64,000 nt of DNA from Climacium dendroides. Its lineage: Eukaryota; Streptophyta; Bryopsida; Hypnales; Climaciaceae. The notes under the pieces are model-generated. The model was not told the origin of the DNA. It saw only the letters and a program-made list of their open reading frames with translations, and ran no database searches. Below are positions 35,611 through 47,640 of the stretch, one piece after another (within the stretch, counting starts at the first letter, position 1; every line of letters begins with the position of its first letter). The stretch is taken from positions 20,105,538 to 20,169,537 of the forward strand of contig OX467091.1 of assembly GCA_950106755.1 (NCBI GenBank), in the 5' to 3' direction. The translations under genes and the position numbers were made by a program.

Positions 35611-35998
35611 AACTTTAGAGTTTTTAGATCTTAGGTCTATAAGACCAAAAATAATAGAGAAAACAATAGTTCTTCATAATTTAAATTTAAAAATAATATT
35701 GGACATTTTTTATTATAAGCTCTCTAATGGCTTTTGGAAATATATTTGTACAATGGCTTTAGTGTATATTGTACATGGCTTTAGTGTATATTTTGTACAT
35801 GAAGAAAATATAACTTAAATGATTATTTTGAAATAGTTTTTGTAATGAATCCCTATGGAGATATGAACATATTATATGACTTGTAGAAATTTTAATTTAT
35901 GCATGAGCTATATTTTTTGAAACAAGTTTTATTGCAAAGAATTAAAGATTCAAAAATCCTATTTCAAAACTACTTTCAAGTCCTTTCATTAAATTGTT

Positions 35999-36092
35999 GG
36001 AAATATTATGTCCTTCATGAAATTAAACTACTTTCAAGTCCTTTCAAGTCCTTTCATTAAATTTGTAATTTCATGAAGGACATAATATTTCC
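35999..36092. repeat. Perfect 27-bp inverted repeat (hairpin)
   Basis: The 27 bases at 35,999-36,025 (starting GGAAATATTATGTCC) are exactly complementary to 36,066-36,092, with a 40-bp spacer that holds two copies of TCAAGTCCTTTCA. The perfect arms suggest recent formation or constraint. It could form a hairpin in RNA or DNA. Confidence 0.92.
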
Positions 36093-36177
36093 TCCATTCT
36101 TGCCCACCAATGGTACCCTCAATCAAGTATACGAATGACATTTAATTGGTTTGGAGTGTTGATTGATGAAGGATAAA

Positions 36178-36515
36178 GGACATTTTAAAGTGTGGGAACT
36201 TGAGGGAGGCAATTAAAGTATTAAATTGTATTTACTACTAGAAAAGACTTCCAGAGTCTTTAACAAGTTGGCTACAATAATGTTCAAATACTTGACATTT
36301 TAAAGTGTGGGAACTTGAAAAAGGCTTTTAAAGTATTGAATAGTACTACTAGAAACGACTCCTAGAGTCTCTAGAAATACTTGACGTTTCAAAGTGTAGG
36401 AACTCAAGTGAGGCTCTTAAAGTATCGGACAATACTACTTGAAATGACTCCTATAGTCTCTAGCAAGTTGGATAGAATAATGCACAAATACTTGTCAACA
36501 TGATTTCGTTAAAAA
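36178..36515 (+). repeat. Tandem ~90-110-bp repeat (three copies)
   Basis: Copies begin with ACATTTTAAAGTGTGGGAAC (about 36,179), ACATTTTAAAGTGTGGGAAC (about 36,294) and ACGTTTCAAAGTGTAGGAAC (about 36,383). They continue with TTAAAGTAT, ACTACTAGAAA and GACTCC(A/T)AGAGTCT. They are non-coding. GACTCCTAGAGTC within the unit is itself palindromic. Confidence 0.75.
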
Positions 36516-36999
36516 AGGACTTGTTTGAAAGAAATTATAGTAATGTGCAAATACTTGAAATCCTTTAAAGAAAATGTATTTTTCAAAAGTTACATGTAGA
36601 ATAATTTTTTCTAAATTTGAGGATGAAAAAGTCCAAATTCTACAAAAAAAATAGGTACATTGATTTTTAAAAATACTAAAAATAGAAAAATTATTGGATC
36701 AGAAAAAATTGGCAGCTTACAATCTTTGAGGAGACATCTAATCATGCAACAAAAAAATTTGGAAATGATTCCTTTAATGTTTCAAAATGCACACAAAAAC
36801 AAGCACATTTTTGAAGATTTCTATATATAATACATGATTAACTATTTTAAGAATTCCTTTGTGCAAAAGTTCTAGGGAATTCTCTCTACATTTTAGAATG
36901 TAGGATCTATTCATACAAAAATTAACGAAGAGTTTGTCGAACATCATAGCTTCATAAATTATCCTCAATTTACAAAGCTATATTAAAAAAATAGCCATT

Positions 37000-37190
37000 T
37001 TGAATGCTACTATGTATAAGATTGAATGTAATTTAGACATGGTCATTCTCCATAGCTATATTATGGGGACATAGATGACAAGTGCTATTATACACAAAAA
37101 TAAATGTAATCTAGCTATAATCATTTAGTGCAGCCATTTCATAATGATATAGATAGTAAATTATACCAACTACAAGACCTATTGTGATCT
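37000..37190 (+). repeat. Tandem ~95-bp repeat, second site
   Basis: Units carry AAGATTGAATGTAATTTAGA or ATAAATGTAATCTAGCTATAATCAT and (C/T)ATA(G/A)ATGACAAGTGCTAT blocks like those at 35,410-35,610. Two degenerate copies are visible. Confidence 0.5.
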
Positions 37191-37199
37191 AACCTTAGC

Positions 37200-38380
37200 T
37201 ATTCTCTTGAAGATGTACATTAGTGAGGTCTCAATTTTTTAACAAAATTAATACATTGACAAAATTGAGTGTCAAATTATTAATGAATATAGTGTCATGG
37301 TCAAAGTTTTTAATTTTTCCTCCATATACTATATTCTTTTACTAGTTTAGTGTATGTGTTACATTCTATGATTATATATGCAACAAAAACAAATTTTATA
37401 AATTTTAATTCAAGGCAATAGAAATGGCACTTTTGAACATATTTTAAGAAAGTAAGGCCTTGGTACTTTAGAGTTTAAGACATTTTCAATTTTTTATTTT
37501 CCATAACACACAAATAAATACTAATGAAACCACATTTTATTAAAAGAAACCAAACAAACATCTAAATATAGAAAACTAAAATTCTTAGTCTCTAAAGTTC
37601 TTTGATTGTTTTAACACATAAAGACCCAAGGTTGTTAAACAAAAAATAAATGTATTTTAAAATCTAAATTCCATGGCTTTTTTGAAGCTTACGCCCAAGT
37701 TTGATTGGGTCCAACATATGTGGGGAGATGGACATATATATAGAGAGAGGAATGCAATTAGAAAGAAGGTTCATAATGAGTTTCATTATGAGTGAGGTTC
37801 ATAATGAATACCTTATATCAAAATTGACTTTTGTTCTTTTCTTAAAGTTTAATTTCATGTTGATGTAAACATTGCAAGTTTACAACATTAGAGTCCAAAT
37901 TTTAAAATTAAGCAACAAAAACCTCTAACATATGAAATGTGTGGAAGCAATACTATTATTTTAGAAAGCATCATTTCTATTAAATTGTTAGTATTCCACA
38001 ATTTAGATGTCATTTATAGCTTGTGTCTTGAAATGTCAAACAATATTGGTTCTAACTTTTAAAGCTTTATGTTGCATTTATTGTTGCCCCCAATCCCCCT
38101 AATTTAATAATTTTGTAATAGAAATAACATCATTGTTGGAACTTCTAGCAAAATCCTTCATTATATCAACTAATTAGTACTTGTTTTGTATGTTATTTGA
38201 TTTTTAAAAGTAACCAATTCAAAATTTTGCCAATTATTAATTAAATATCTATAAACATTTAAAGGCATTTGAATCACTTACTGATAATGCATTAAGCATT
38301 AAAAAATGGAAGTATAGTAGAACCACCTAAAGTTGACCACTTAAGCAATTCCATGCATGTTTTGGAGCAATTTAAGGCAA
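37200..38380. other. AT-rich gene-free stretch
   Basis: I see no coding region or clear repeat unit. The short TATATATAGAGAGAG at about 37,735 is low complexity. Confidence 0.4.
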
Positions 38381-38389
38381 AAAAAATTG

Positions 38390-38830
38390 TCTACCATTTA
38401 GGAAGATAGAAATCATGGGGATTGCAAAATTTTTTGGTAATTTTGTGCCTTAAATTGAAATTACTATGAGTTTTGAAAGCCAAAAGTTGGCCTCAACTAA
38501 TACCCAATATATAGAATCCTCCAATTTCGATCATTCAAGAACTTTCTTGCTCACTACTTCGGGACTTGTGTCATGATCTTATTAAGGTAGGACCACCCAT
38601 TCCTAACCATGGACCCATACTCAACTTGTAGGGAGTAGTTATTTCCAACCAAGGTTTGAACAAATTTTCAAGCTAAGCTTGAAATGTATTTTTCCTTCTT
38701 TTTAAAGTTGGAACTAATAAGATCATAACACATGTCTCAAAGTAGTGAGCAAGGAAGTAGGAAGTAATGAGTGGGAAAGTAGTTCTTGAATGATTGGAAT
38801 TAGATGACTTTAGACATTGGACATAGGTCA
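38390..38830. repeat. Dispersed repeat family in head-to-head (hairpin) form
   Basis: The left arm (about 38,390-38,600: ATTTCGATCATTCAAGAAC, CTTGCTCACTACTT, CTTGTGTCATGATCTTATTA) is followed by the same blocks in reverse complement (about 38,690-38,830: AAGATCATAACACATGTCTC, GTTCTTGAATGATTGGAAT). It belongs to the family at 19,470, 40,300 and 44,700. Confidence 0.7.
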
Positions 38831-38832
38831 TA

Positions 38833-39296
38833 AGATAAACTACACCATCTTAGGTCAAATGGGAACAAGCCCATTGTAGGCTAAATTTTATTAGTAGTAT
38901 ACATTTTAGAACTTGAATGTACACCACTAACATCAACTCCTAAAGGCCTTTTTTCTACAAAAAAATATTCAAAACTATCATTTCTATAGCAAAGAGTAAA
39001 AGAATTTGAAAGTCATTTTTTCTACACATCTAACAATAGGATCTTACACCTAACTAGTATGAGAATGTGTGGAAAAAATTTCAGAAATTTTGATTACACA
39101 AATTGCAAGATATTAGCTAATCGATTTTTTTTATCTTCAAAAAAAATTTAAAAAAATTAGGAGAAAATTTGAGACCAAAGGTACATGCTCCAAAATCCCA
39201 TTTGTCTACCAAAGGGACAATGGTCCTTTTAGGGATAATTTAGCCCACAATGGACTTTTTCCCATGTGGTTTGGAATGGGGTAGTTTATTTTAGTA
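38833..39296. mobile_element. Inverted-repeat element with (G/A)ATAAACTAC(A/C)CC ends
   Basis: The left end GATAAACTACACCAT... and AGCCCATTGTAGGCTAAATT are mirrored near 39,225-39,290 (TAGCCCACAATGGACTT and ATGGGGTAGTTTATT). A shorter, better-preserved relative lies at 39,833-39,988. The interior is non-coding. The target duplication is not clear. Confidence 0.6.
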
Positions 39297-39379
39297 GATC
39301 CACAATCATGGTTTCAATGCTCATTGTAGGCTTTTCTGCATGTTGAGCTCTTATATTGATACATAGGGACTCTACAATC

Positions 39380-39715
39380 AATTAAGGAACAAGTCCAGAA
39401 ATTGCCCACCTAAAAGCTGAAATTGAATTTTGGGAGGCAAAGCTTCTTCAAATAACTTTTAGTAAATCTTCCTTGAAAGAGAAGTAGAATTGACATTTAA
39501 TCCAAGTTGTTTCATTTTTTTGGAGTTTTGTGGAATTAGTTATAAAATTTTGAAGTTGAAATGACATAGGACTCTAAAATTGCCCACCTCCTAAAATGTA
39601 AATTGTTTGTACATTGTTGAAGACTATGAAAAAGCAACATGTACACATAGTATACATTTGATGATGTGGGTGGTTTAAGATCATGTGCAATTTTAGAGCC
39701 TCTTACCTTATTTGT
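39380..39715 (-). repeat. Dispersed repeat, copy B (GCCCACCTCCT family)
   Basis: Blocks AATTGCCCACCTAAAAGCTG, AATTAGTTATAAAATTTTGA, CTCTAAAATTGCCCACCTCC and GTGCAATTTTAGAG match 16,540-16,815 in opposite orientation. It sits between two inverted-repeat elements, so this 1-kb region is a nest of insertions. Confidence 0.65.
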
Positions 39716-39832
39716 GCTCTACTAAAATGAACTTAAGAAAGTGACATCTCTCTAAACATGGTCCAAAGTGCTCTAATTGCCTTCCTTTTTGTCCTATTTG
39801 CATAGAAAGTTAGAAACACTCCATTTATTACG

Positions 39833-39988
39833 GTAAACCACCCCATTTCAGACCAAATGAGAGCAAGCCCATTATAGGCTGAATTATGTTAGAAGTGTAC
39901 ATCTCAGAACTGGAATGTACACTACTAACATATTTTATCCCACAATGGACTTGCTCCCATTTGATTTGAAATGGGGTAGTTTACCTCA
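39833..39988. mobile_element. Compact hairpin MITE with GGTAAAC(C/T)ACCCCATTT ends
   Basis: The left end GGTAAACCACCCCATTTCAG pairs with the right end TGAAATGGGGTAGTTTACC. Pairing continues inward (AAATG(A/G)GAGCAAG(C/T)CCATT...) almost to a small loop, so the whole 156 bp is one hairpin. It is a relative of 38,833-39,296. I could not settle the target duplication. Confidence 0.75.
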
Positions 39989-40299
39989 TTCCTTTGTTCA
40001 AATTCCAAACAAGTTTTCGACAATTACAATGAGTCACAATAATGAGTACTTCAACTGCAGTGTGATGAGAATAAAAACACAGTTCTTTCATTTATGACCC
40101 AGTTTTTACATATATTAGTTGGCCAATTATTGCAACTGGATTCATGTATCTTATTGTTTTGTGCACATTCAATCCAAGTGCACAGGCAGTCCAACTCTCC
40201 ATCTCAGCCAAGGTTGAGGCACTACTAGTCAATCATTTAAGCAATTGTGGAGCAGATTGTAAGGAGTATGAGATATGATGTAAGGAATGTGATGAACGA

Positions 40300-40540
40300 T
40301 TTTTCCATGTAAGAAGTAGGAAATACAAGGATAGCAAAAAAATTCAGAATTTTATTCTCAAAATTGAAATTACTGTGAATTTTGGGAGCCAAAAAGTGCA
40401 CTTGTCCAATAGCCAATGTCTAAAGGCTTCCAATTCTAATCATTCAAAAACTACTTAGCCACTCACTACTTCCTACTTTTTTGCTAACTATTTTGGGACA
40501 TGTATCATAATCTTATTAGTCCCAACCTTGAAAACAAAAA
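40300..40540 (+). repeat. Dispersed repeat family, copy at 40.4 kb
   Basis: It has CCATGTAAGAAGTAGGAAAT, AATTTTATTCTCAAAATTG, GGGAGCCAAAAAGTGCAC, GACATGTATCATAATC and TTAGTCCCAACCTTGAAAA, in the same order and strand as at 19,470-19,740. Confidence 0.7.
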
Positions 40541-40997
40541 AAAAAAACCATTTCATAAGCATGAAAAAAAAACCTACCATGATGAAGGAAGCTATCCCAT
40601 TAAAATTCAAGAAGGCTAACTTAATCTTGAAAGGATAGATTGGTGACTATGGAAATCATCCTTTGGGTTATTGTGTGAATTGTTTGCTTAAAAAATTACA
40701 AAAGGACTTATAAGAAGTTAAACTACTATAAGAAGACCTGTCATTTTTTTAACAAAATTTTGAAAATGAATAGTTGCACTTTTGTCATGTTGAAAGGATT
40801 CTTTATCATCCATTGGATGCCAAATGTCCTCCTTGACATTGTTTAAAGGTTAAGCTCTTCAAATTAATCAAAGTAGTAAACTACAATCATATTCATTATT
40901 TGACACAATCTATCATTTTCAAACTTTGAATCTATTGACTGACCCTTACAAATGGGCTAGTACAAAGTTCATCAAGTCACTAGCAATGGAAGACTTA

Positions 40998-41471
40998 GGG
41001 GCACTTCACACTATAGCTGTCCAAGAGGCTATGGCATTGAGTGGCCAAACTTTGTTGAGAGTCCAAAGAAATGAGCAATAAATAAGCAATAAAAAATAGG
41101 AATTGGAGCCTTCGGCCAGCCACAGTGTGAAGCCTCCAAAGGCCAAGTCCAAAGTCCAAAACCTTGACAATGAACTTCTACGACTTCTCAACTTGAACAG
41201 CCATAGTGTGAAGTCTCCAAAGGCCAAGCCAAAGTCCAAACTCTTAGAAATATAATGGTTGAGATCTTGTCATTTTTAGCCGACCCAAATTTCCCTTGAG
41301 AATCCGTTGCCATGTAGGCAATTTATTGGTACATAGGTAGTTGGAGGGCATTGGCCTTTGGCCTTGTGTCTTTTAGTGTGAAGGGTTGAGAGGCCAAACT
41401 TTTGATTTCTTGAAATTTGATTGGTGGAAACCCATGGCCTCTCGACATTTGGCCATAGTGTGAAGTGGCCC
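40998..41471. mobile_element. Tourist-like (PIF/Harbinger) MITE, 474 bp
   Basis: The target duplication TTA lies at 40,995-40,997 and 41,472-41,474. The left end is GGGGCACTTCACACTAT and the right end in reverse complement is GGGCCACTTCACACTAT, one mismatch in 17. TTA duplication plus termini beginning GG(G)C fit PIF/Harbinger MITEs. Internally, GTGTGAAG(C/T)CTCCAAAGGCCAAG occurs twice (about 41,124 and 41,209). There is no transposase. Confidence 0.8.
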
Positions 41472-41479
41472 TTACTATA

Positions 41480-43840
41480 ATTTAGATGCTTTAAGTTATG
41501 TGGTGAAAGATAAATATATATGTTTAAATAATAAAGTGGGTACATCTAAAATCATACCTTGCCTTCTAAACCCAATGTCATCAGTTTGTGTACATCTCCC
41601 AAGTCAATATGTATGTATATTGAAGAAAAAAATTTAGAACCTCTACCAAAACAACATTTTGACTTTTTGTAACTTTTGCATACAATATCCAAATGTTGTA
41701 TTCTTTGGTGCGTTAAAACCTCCTTTCACTTGCCAACAAGAAAAATATGAAAATTTTACAAATCTAATAATAGTAACTAGTCATAGGGAAAAAAGGGCAG
41801 TTTGGGGTACCCACCCTATCTTATATTTTTGTTCTATTTTTTAGCTTCATAATTCAAGCGTACTAAGTATCTAGATTAAGGCTTGAAATGCCATACTTTG
41901 CTAATACAAAATATGTCATTAAAATGCTTGATATAGAAGCAACCCACTTGGACACTTCAATAATCTCATAATGGCAAAATAATGTTCACTTTGCCTAAAT
42001 ATTGGGATACAAAGAACTGAGATATGGCCATAAAACTTCTTACTAAAAGCTAATTAAGCTTGTAAATCTCACCAATCAACAATTCTAATCTCACCAACCA
42101 ACAATTTAATTTCATGGTTCTTATGGCTCACACAACTCATGATGGCTATAGATTTGATTGTACACAAATATGTGTAATTTGCCTCCATTCTAGCTTGAGC
42201 AATTACGTATTCAATTTATTGTAGGTGGAAGTAGTTGGAACACACAATGTAATTACTTCCAATCACTTGAATGTTTTTCACTCTCAAGGATGAACTAGAT
42301 TCAATTTGTTGGTCATAATATAATATATTTAACCATGAGAAACTTGAGCCTTGAATACAGAGTGTTTCTCTATTGTAGAAAAATTATAGCCTTCATTGTA
42401 AGGAAGTGTTGAATGAACACTTGTTAATACTAATCCATCATGATAGATTAAGTTGTGGATAAGAGTTTGTTGATCAAATGACTTCTTCACAGTCTTCAAC
42501 AAACAATCAAGTCTCTTTCTTATGTGTATGATTTTGGTTTATGATCTAAATTTGTATGTGATCTGGACTTTGAGATTATTGATTTCCAAGTTTTTTTCAA
42601 GTGAAAACAATAGCAAGTGTAGTGGTCTGTAAACACTTGTTGCATCCTCACTAACTTCATTGTATGATTTGTCTTTGGGATGGACACAAGTGACCACTTC
42701 CTCTCGAAAAATGCTTGGGAGTGTGCATTACATGGAAATATTATCTTACTATCTTCTCATCGATTCATAGGAGTAAATTTGCACTAGTTGAGGAATTTTT
42801 TGTTATAAATACTTACACTTCTTTGTAAGAAGTACTAATAGTTGATTTTGTTTACCTCGTAAACATGTTGGTAAGATAGACATACTTATACATATCATAC
42901 AAGTAAATTGTCTATATATTTACTTGTAAAATGTTCATTGTTATTAGCATAGAGATGATTTGTACAATACATAATCTTCTTGAAAATATTTATTGTCCTA
43001 AAAAAAAGTATCCATAGAACTATTAGTGTGATGGAATTGAAAATTAGATAAGCATTTTATTCTACAGATGTTCTAGAAAAGGTTTGTTTTGGATTCAAAA
43101 TGCCATTGTGATATTCCATAAGACAAGAGAGCTTATATTAACTTTGTATTGAACTAAAGTTAATGGAGTGATGTTGAAATTAATATGTGTGAGAGCATCT
43201 GCAATGTAATGGGTATCCCAAACAATATCCTCAATTTGATAGGCCAGAACTTTTTTTTCAATTAAAATCGTGCTCTAATACAACCGTTATTGGTAACTCC
43301 AATTCCACGGTCTTGATATGTGACCACTTGGGACCAACTAATTTGCAAAATGTGAAGGGCCTGCAAGTTGGTATGTGTAGAAATAATCATTGTTGTCAAC
43401 GCTTCTTAAGCATTGGTAGACATGCTAATTAATTCAACCTTCCCTTGTTTTTATGAAAAGATTTTTTTTAATATAGATTCTTTTCTTTCTTTCTTTTCAT
43501 AATACAAAAAAATTGTTTCGAAGTTTAGATTGCTAGCTTCGCATTGGGTCAATTTTTCCAAAGAAAAAACTAGCACTTCTACGGCCTTGTGGAATGGCTT
43601 GCCTTTTGCTATTACAAGGCTTGTATGTTGAGTATGCACTAAAGATTCTTTGAGTCAGGATTAACTTAATCAAATCGTATACATATCATGTACCCAGAAC
43701 TAATACTTTCTTCACTATTTCTTGAAAAGATGCAACCCCTTGCCAAACGCATACACGCACCACCTTAAAAATTCACATAAAAATCTTGAGTCATTGATCT
43801 TTTAAACCCCCCATTTATCACCATTGATCCAATTTAATAC
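41480..43840. other. AT-rich gene-free stretch
   Basis: Short frames only, none with a recognisable family or splice pattern. No structured repeat was noticed. Confidence 0.4.
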
Positions 43841-43844
43841 AAAA

Positions 43845-44058
43845 TACAAATACAAGTAGGGTATGAATATGAATACAAAATATGGATGCAGATGTAAATA
43901 CAAATACAGAATATGGGTATGGATATAGATGGATAAAGATACGGATATAAGCAACATATCCCATATTGATTGAGAACTTGATTGGTCCCTTGGAATTACA
44001 ATGAGGTGGGTGGTTGGGTTGGATATGGGTTGGGTAGAGGTTGGGTTGGGGTTGGGAT
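43845..44058 (+). repeat. Low-complexity A/purine-rich tract followed by a G-rich tract
   Basis: 43,845-43,960 is built of ATACAAATAC / GGATATAGATGG-type words. 44,004-44,058 has repeated GGGTTGG words with at least four GGG runs separated by short loops on the plus strand, which fits a G-quadruplex-forming pattern. Confidence 0.6.
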
Positions 44059-44554
44059 TAAAAAAAATTTAACTTGGGTTTAATTGATGTGTGTGTGTGA
44101 TAATTAGGGGTTAAATTTTTTTTAAATATTTAAATTGGGGGATTTTTAAAATATTTAATTTTTTAAAATATTTAATATTTTGTAGGGATAATGTGACTTA
44201 TGAGTGACTATGCACTCAAAATACAGGTACACATTAAAGGCTTGCTGTAAACATTAAAGGCTTGTTGTAAGGACTGTGAACTCTTTCTTCTCATGAGATT
44301 TGGGAATAAATTAAAGCTCAACTTAAGTTAGTCCAAATAAATAGCATGTCATAAAAAGGTAGCTTGATGTAGAAAACAAAATTGATGACAAGTACATCAA
44401 TGCAATTATCTATACCTTAAATTAGGCAATTTGTTTTGCTTGTTTGTTTGTCACATTGAGATCTCCCCGACCATGCATCGCTCTCGTTCGCTTGTTTGGT
44501 ATTGTCAGAAAGCCCTCGGCGAGGAAGGGTACACCATTTTGGTTTCGTGGCGTT

Positions 44555-44665
44555 CCAATGTATGATGTGAAAGTTATTGAATTTTGAAGTTTTCATGAAT
44601 TAAAAAATTAGAAAATTACTTTTACTTGTTTTGACTGCGGCAACAGCACAAGGCACACTAGTCTC
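44555..44665 (+). repeat. Dispersed repeat, first copy (pair with 61,385-61,490)
   Basis: GATGTGAAAGTTATTGAATTT, GAAAATTACTTTTACTT and GCACAAGGCACAC in the same order and strand occur again at 61,385-61,490, 17 kb away. Non-coding. Confidence 0.65.
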
Positions 44666-44699
44666 AAGTGAAGGCACCTGTTTCTAACCGACACCCCAT

Positions 44700-44990
44700 T
44701 AGCAATCAATAGAGTGCAATATTTCCAACCAAGGTTGGAATAGATTTCTAAACGAAGCTTGGGATGTGCTATTTTCTTCTTTTCAAGGTTTGGACTCTAA
44801 ATTCATAACACATGTCTCAAAGTAGTGAGCAAGAAAATAAGAAGCAACAAACAAGAAAATAGTTCTTGAATGATTGGAATTAAAAGAGTCTAGACATTGG
44901 CTATGGGTCTGGAGCACTTTTTGTCTCCCAAAATTCATAGTTAGTAATTTCAGATGAAGCAATAAAATCATCAAAAATTTGCAATCCTTA
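44700..44990 (-). repeat. Dispersed repeat family, copy at 44.8 kb
   Basis: This is the reverse-orientation copy of the 19,470/40,300 family: TTCCAACCAAGGTTGGAAT, CATAACACATGTCTCAAAGT, GTTCTTGAATGATTGGAATT and CCCAAAATTCATAG. Confidence 0.7.
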
Positions 44991-44999
44991 TCATTTCTA

Positions 45000-46550
45000 T
45001 CAATGCAACTCTAAAAACATTTGCTTTGCTTTGCACTACTCCAAATTATGTTTAAAATTACTTATTTGATTGTTTATAGGTGCCTTTACTTTAGGAACTC
45101 ATAGCCAAAACAAAAAAACAAGTATCTTGATTACCAAGGCAAACCTTAGTGTTATTTACCAAAATGGTGAAATTAGGTTGCCCCACACTAATTTCTTGAC
45201 ATTTAACACTACACAAATATTTTTAGTTACTATACAAGAATGCACTATTTTTGCATTAGGTGTTGTTGTAATTGGGACTCATGAACCTCCATGTGTATAA
45301 ATGGAAACATTCTTAGAAATAATTGTTGACTTTGATGGCTTGTAAAGTAATTTTCTTGAAGTAAGGTACAGTAACCTAATTGTTAACTTCTAAATACCTT
45401 AGTGGATCAAAAGTGTCCTTGCAAAATTTGAAGTCTAATTTAAAGTGTTCTATTTTTGCATTCAATGTCTGAATTCAACAAAACTTGTTGGAAAATTTGC
45501 ACTCTCTCTTCTAGTTTGTGTGGCAAAGTTTTACAATCAATCTAAAATGTACTAATTTTTTGTAAGCCAATTGAAGTTTAGAGGTTCAATTTGAGTTCAT
45601 CAATCTAAATTTGATGGCTACAACTTTGGAGGCTTATATTTCCTTTATCCAATGTTCATTTATATTAAAATTTGTTGCGTTATGTTCCCCTTGTAGTCTA
45701 GTTATTGTGGGTAAAATTTTCATATCGATTCAAGTTGTTTTGAATGTTTGGGAGCAATTCAAAGCTCAAAATTTTGGCATTTTTGGATTATAGTGAACTT
45801 TAGTGGCTTGTTTCTTCTTCATACAATGTTCATTTCCCATAATTTGTATTGGAAAAGTTTCACATACTAGTTTAGTTTGTGTGAATAACATTTCATATCA
45901 ATCAAAGAAGTTATGAGTGACTGAGAAACATTTTAGTAGAAGGGGATTCAGCCTCATATATCAACCCTATATGTGTTTCTTGCAACCTTTCTTGCTATTC
46001 TAAAGCCATTTTGCAGATACAATGAGACAGTTGAATGATATTTTCTTTCACCAATGTATTTGTATGTTGGTTTTGAATCACTTTATAGTTTAAAGTTTTT
46101 CATTTGAGTAGGTTTAGAAATTAAATTTCACTGTCAACTGTGTTGCTAGGAAAATTTCAACATCCTCTTTCAACACTAAAACATTACAATCTTGCAATAT
46201 ATGTAGCCAAATGATTCCAAATTTGATTAACGTCATCTACAATATAAACATTGTAGGTTGTACAATTGAGATTTCTATACTTTAGTGACATTAAAATCTA
46301 TAACAAAAGAACCCCCCAAAGCCTTGGACTTTTAGGGGTTAAGGCAACCTAATTTCACTATTTTTTGTAGTTAGTATGAGATGTGGTTTACATGCCATAG
46401 GAGTGCCAAATTGTTAATGATTGGAGGTTAATTGAAACGTCCAATTGAGTAGTCTTTTTCTAAGGGCCCATTGTCTCCTAAAGCATTAGAAGAGATTTGA
46501 GGCCTTGGGAGGGCCATTTTAGGCTTATTCCCAAGGCTAAGAATGCATCA
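45000..46550. other. AT-rich gene-free stretch
   Basis: No gene was recognised. A right-end-like TTTAGGGG followed by TTAA lies at 46,333-46,342, matching the terminus of the TTAA elements, but its left partner was not found. Confidence 0.4.
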
Positions 46551-46552
46551 GA

Positions 46553-47080
46553 ATAAAATAATAATAAATTAAAAAAAATTAAAAATTAAAAAAATTAATT
46601 AATTAATATTATTTGACGTGGCAAGATCTCATCCATGTTAGACTACTGATTTGGCAAAGTTCCCAGAGTTCCCCATAGTTCGGGAACACATGGGAACCCG
46701 CAATTTTCTAATGGCCTCAAATATCATCTAATGGGACAATTTGGAGTTTAGGTTGGTTCATCATTAGATGTTTTTGAGCTTCATTGAAGGGTTGTTTCAA
46801 GCCCATTTCTCATGTTGGGAACCAACCATTGTTAGCTAAAATTTAAAATTTTAAAAATTATTAAAAAATTAAATTAAAATGATTAAAATATTTTTTAAAT
46901 ATTTAAAATAATAATAATCTAATATTATTATATGATGTGGCAATAGTTTTGTCACATCAGATTGTTAATTTTGTGTTCATTTCATATAGTTCCCATGTTC
47001 CCAATACTTAGGCAATTTGCAGTCTTTTATAACCCTAAAATCTCATCTAATGATGAGCTAAATTTTTACTTGATTTTTTT
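46553..47080. repeat. Degenerate tandem duplication (~300-bp unit)
   Basis: Both halves run from an A/T homopolymer-like tract into TAATATTATT, then GACGTGGCAA or GATGTGGCAA, then AGTTCCC...GTTCCC and TCATCTAATG. The first starts near 46,553 and the second near 46,850. The copies are strongly diverged. Confidence 0.5.
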
Positions 47081-47394
47081 GAAACTTTTTGAGGACATGC
47101 AATTTTGCAAGAGCTTTATGATTACATAATTTTTTTTGTTTCAATTTGATGCCAGGTAAAGAAGTTATGGGAGTTTTCAACAAATTTCAACTTAAAGGGC
47201 ATCTTGGGCTGCCAATGTTTAGTTGACTAAGGTAAGGGACGGATGCACATAAGTTGGTCAAAAGGACGAACATTGGGTCAGAAACGGGTTGAGAGTTGGG
47301 ACCATTAGCCAACCTCTTGGTATGTCAAAGCCTCTAAAATTTCATGTCATAGTCTTAAGGCAAAAAATTTAGGGTCTCAGAATTAAATCTCCAA

Positions 47395-47640
47395 ATAAAT
47401 GACAAATATCAAAGTAATTTGACAAACTTGCTATCAAGAAAAATTGCTTTTGGTAAATTGTAGGATTTGCTTCATTGGCATTTAGTGGAAAGCAAGACGG
47501 AGAGGTTGTGTTTATAATGAAATTCATAATTGTTCATCATGAATCCTCAAAGGGAATGGGATAATTTGAAGATGAAAGCTTGACTACTCATTGTCAAAAC
47601 TTAAAAATTGTGTTTGGAGTAGGATTTTAGACGTCATATA
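47395..47640 (-). repeat. Dispersed repeat, copy B (pair with 18,470-18,720)
   Basis: Reverse-complement match to the blocks at 18,470-18,720, including TTGTAGGATTTGCTTCATTGG, CATCATGAATCCTCAAAGG and AATTTGAAGATGAAAGCTTGA. Confidence 0.65.

Noticed and set aside
35410..37190. Regularly spaced repeats that might suggest a CRISPR-like array.
   Set aside because: Eukaryotic context, diverged units, no constant repeat/unique spacer alternation and no cas genes; ordinary tandem repeats.
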